DNA from: Acidisphaera sp. S103
GTDB lineage: Bacteria > Pseudomonadota > Alphaproteobacteria > Acetobacterales > Acetobacteraceae
Reading direction: 5' to 3'
Length of the DNA: 64,000 bases
Assembly: GCF_009765975.1 (NCBI RefSeq)
Contig: NZ_LMUJ01000063.1
Location: forward strand, 97,996 to 161,995
The position numbers and the translations under genes are program-made. Of the stretch, positions 63,309-64,000 are shown one piece after another. The notes beneath the pieces are model-generated. The model did no database searches, was not told the DNA's origin, and worked only from the letters and a program-made list of their open reading frames with translations. The stretch's first letter is position 1; each line of letters begins with the position of its first letter.

Positions 63309-63886
63309 ATATTCTTGAAACAGACGGCGAGCGGTTGCTGGTCGCGGTACGGACGCTGCTGGAACGGAAGGGTATCGTTTCCACGGCCGAGGTTATGGAG
63401 CGCATGGCGATCACCGACGCCGCCAGTCCCGGACAAGGTGCCAGGATGGTGGCGCGTGCCTGGGTCGATCCGAAGTATCGGGACCTGATGCTGGAGGACG
63501 GGGCGAAAGCGGCCGAAGCACTGGGCATACCGATGCGAGGCATGCCGCCGCTAGGCGTCCTGGAGAACACCGCGGAGGTGCACAACCTGGTGGTTTGCAC
63601 GTTGTGCAGTTGCTATCCGCGCGCGGTGCTGGGCTACCCGCCCTTCTGGTACAAATCCGCCGCATTTCGCGCCCGCGCGATCCGTGATCCCAGGGAATTG
63701 CTGGCATCGGAATGGAAGACGGTCGTTCCGGACACGATAAAATTGCGGGTGGTGGATTCGACAGCGGACTACCGCTGGATGGTGCTGCCGATGCGGCCGC
63801 CGGGCACGGACGGCTGGGACGAAGCGCGGTTGACCGCGATCGTACGGGAAGGCGACATGATCGGCGTCACCGTCCCGGCGGTCTAA
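63305..63886 (+). CDS. Nitrile hydratase alpha / thiocyanate hydrolase gamma-like metal subunit
   Basis: 193 residues from ATG 63305. The metal centre is VCTLCSCYPRAVLG (Cys 98, 101, 103), the cobalt-type CTLCSC claw whose cysteines become oxidised; iron-type enzymes have CSLCSC. The Trp that follows YP in Co-type nitrile hydratases is Arg here (position 106), as I recall for thiocyanate hydrolase. WYKSAAFRARAIRDPRELL and RWMVLPMRPPGTDGWDE complete the family pattern. The product hydrates a nitrile or hydrolyses thiocyanate. No activator gene is visible before the window ends. Confidence 0.93.
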   Translation: MNILETDGERLLVAVRTLLERKGIVSTAEVMERMAITDAASPGQGARMVARAWVDPKYRDLMLEDGAKAAEALGIPMRGMPPLGVLENTAEVHNLVVCTLCSCYPRAVLGYPPFWYKSAAFRARAIRDPRELLASEWKTVVPDTIKLRVVDSTADYRWMVLPMRPPGTDGWDEARLTAIVREGDMIGVTVPAV

Positions 63887-64000
63887 GGCTTCGTGCATAA
63901 ACAAATGCTTTGATGTTGGCACTGTCGCCCAGTCCCGTCATGGCAGGCGCAGGCCTGCCATCCACGCCTTTTCCGAGACCTACACAGCAAGGCGTGGATG
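63886..64000. repeat. Nested palindromic repeat, copy C (cut by window end)
   Basis: 115 bases in inverted orientation to copy B (53193-53307), with about 4 differences by hand alignment. It begins at the last base of the alpha-subunit TAA. It contains GGCAGGC/GCCTGCC and CCACGCCTT/AAGGCGTGG stems. Its far end lies outside the window. Confidence 0.88.

Overview
The window looks like a chromosomal segment of a high-GC alphaproteobacterium, most probably Rhodospirillales/Acetobacteraceae. This rests on GC-rich codon use, the spc/alpha ribosomal gene order (rpsM-rpsK-rpoA-rplQ with no rpsD between rpsK and rpoA), the opgG-opgH pair, and alphaproteobacterial-type palindromic intergenic repeats. 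Species was not determined. I see no tRNA, rRNA, CRISPR, transposase or phage genes.

Layout. (1) 1-10540, core translation block: the end of rpsC, then rplP-rpmC-rpsQ-rplN-rplX-rplE-rpsN-rpsH-rplF-rplR-rpsE-rpmD-rplO, a strong hairpin, secY-adk, a well-formed promoter, then rpsM-rpsK-rpoA-rplQ. (2) 10.6-20.2 kb: a two-subunit Rieske dioxygenase without its reductase, a DUF1223 periplasmic protein, a LysR regulator divergent from a PNPOx-like flavoprotein, opgG-opgH for periplasmic glucans, and a higBA toxin-antitoxin pair. (3) 20.5-35.1 kb, transport and aromatic/keto-acid catabolism: kup, a complete sulfonate/nitrate-type ABC transporter fused in an operon to an FAD monooxygenase, two orphan branched-chain-type binding proteins, a duplicated EthD-like protein, an MBL hydrolase, a benzoylformate decarboxylase-like ThDP enzyme, two SDRs and an AlkA-type glycosylase. 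(4) 35.1-45.7 kb, accessory: an acidic unknown protein overlapping a GluRS-like gene that has lost both catalytic signatures, an AT-rich lipoprotein gene, a TPR-sulfotransferase/TPR-glycosyltransferase pair, an exported CxxCH protein and an orphan molybdopterin oxidoreductase subunit. (5) 45.8-55.8 kb, glycogen: glgP, then glgC-glgA-(glgX-malQ fusion) in tight coupling. (6) 55.9-63.9 kb: MJ0042 zinc-ribbon protein divergent from ftsE-ftsX-ydcF-plsC, a DUF2125 protein, nth with an N-formylglutamate amidohydrolase, and a three-gene split nitrile hydratase / thiocyanate hydrolase-like operon.

The most interesting signals are: a dispersed family of nested palindromic repeats, including a near-identical inverted pair 10.6 kb apart whose edges touch the stop codons of glgP and of the NHase alpha gene; a related palindrome lying inside coding sequence exactly at the GlgX/MalQ fusion linker; the GluRS-like protein lacking HIGH and KMSKS; and the split NHase/SCNase-like operon. 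All statements are from reading by eye; no database search was run.
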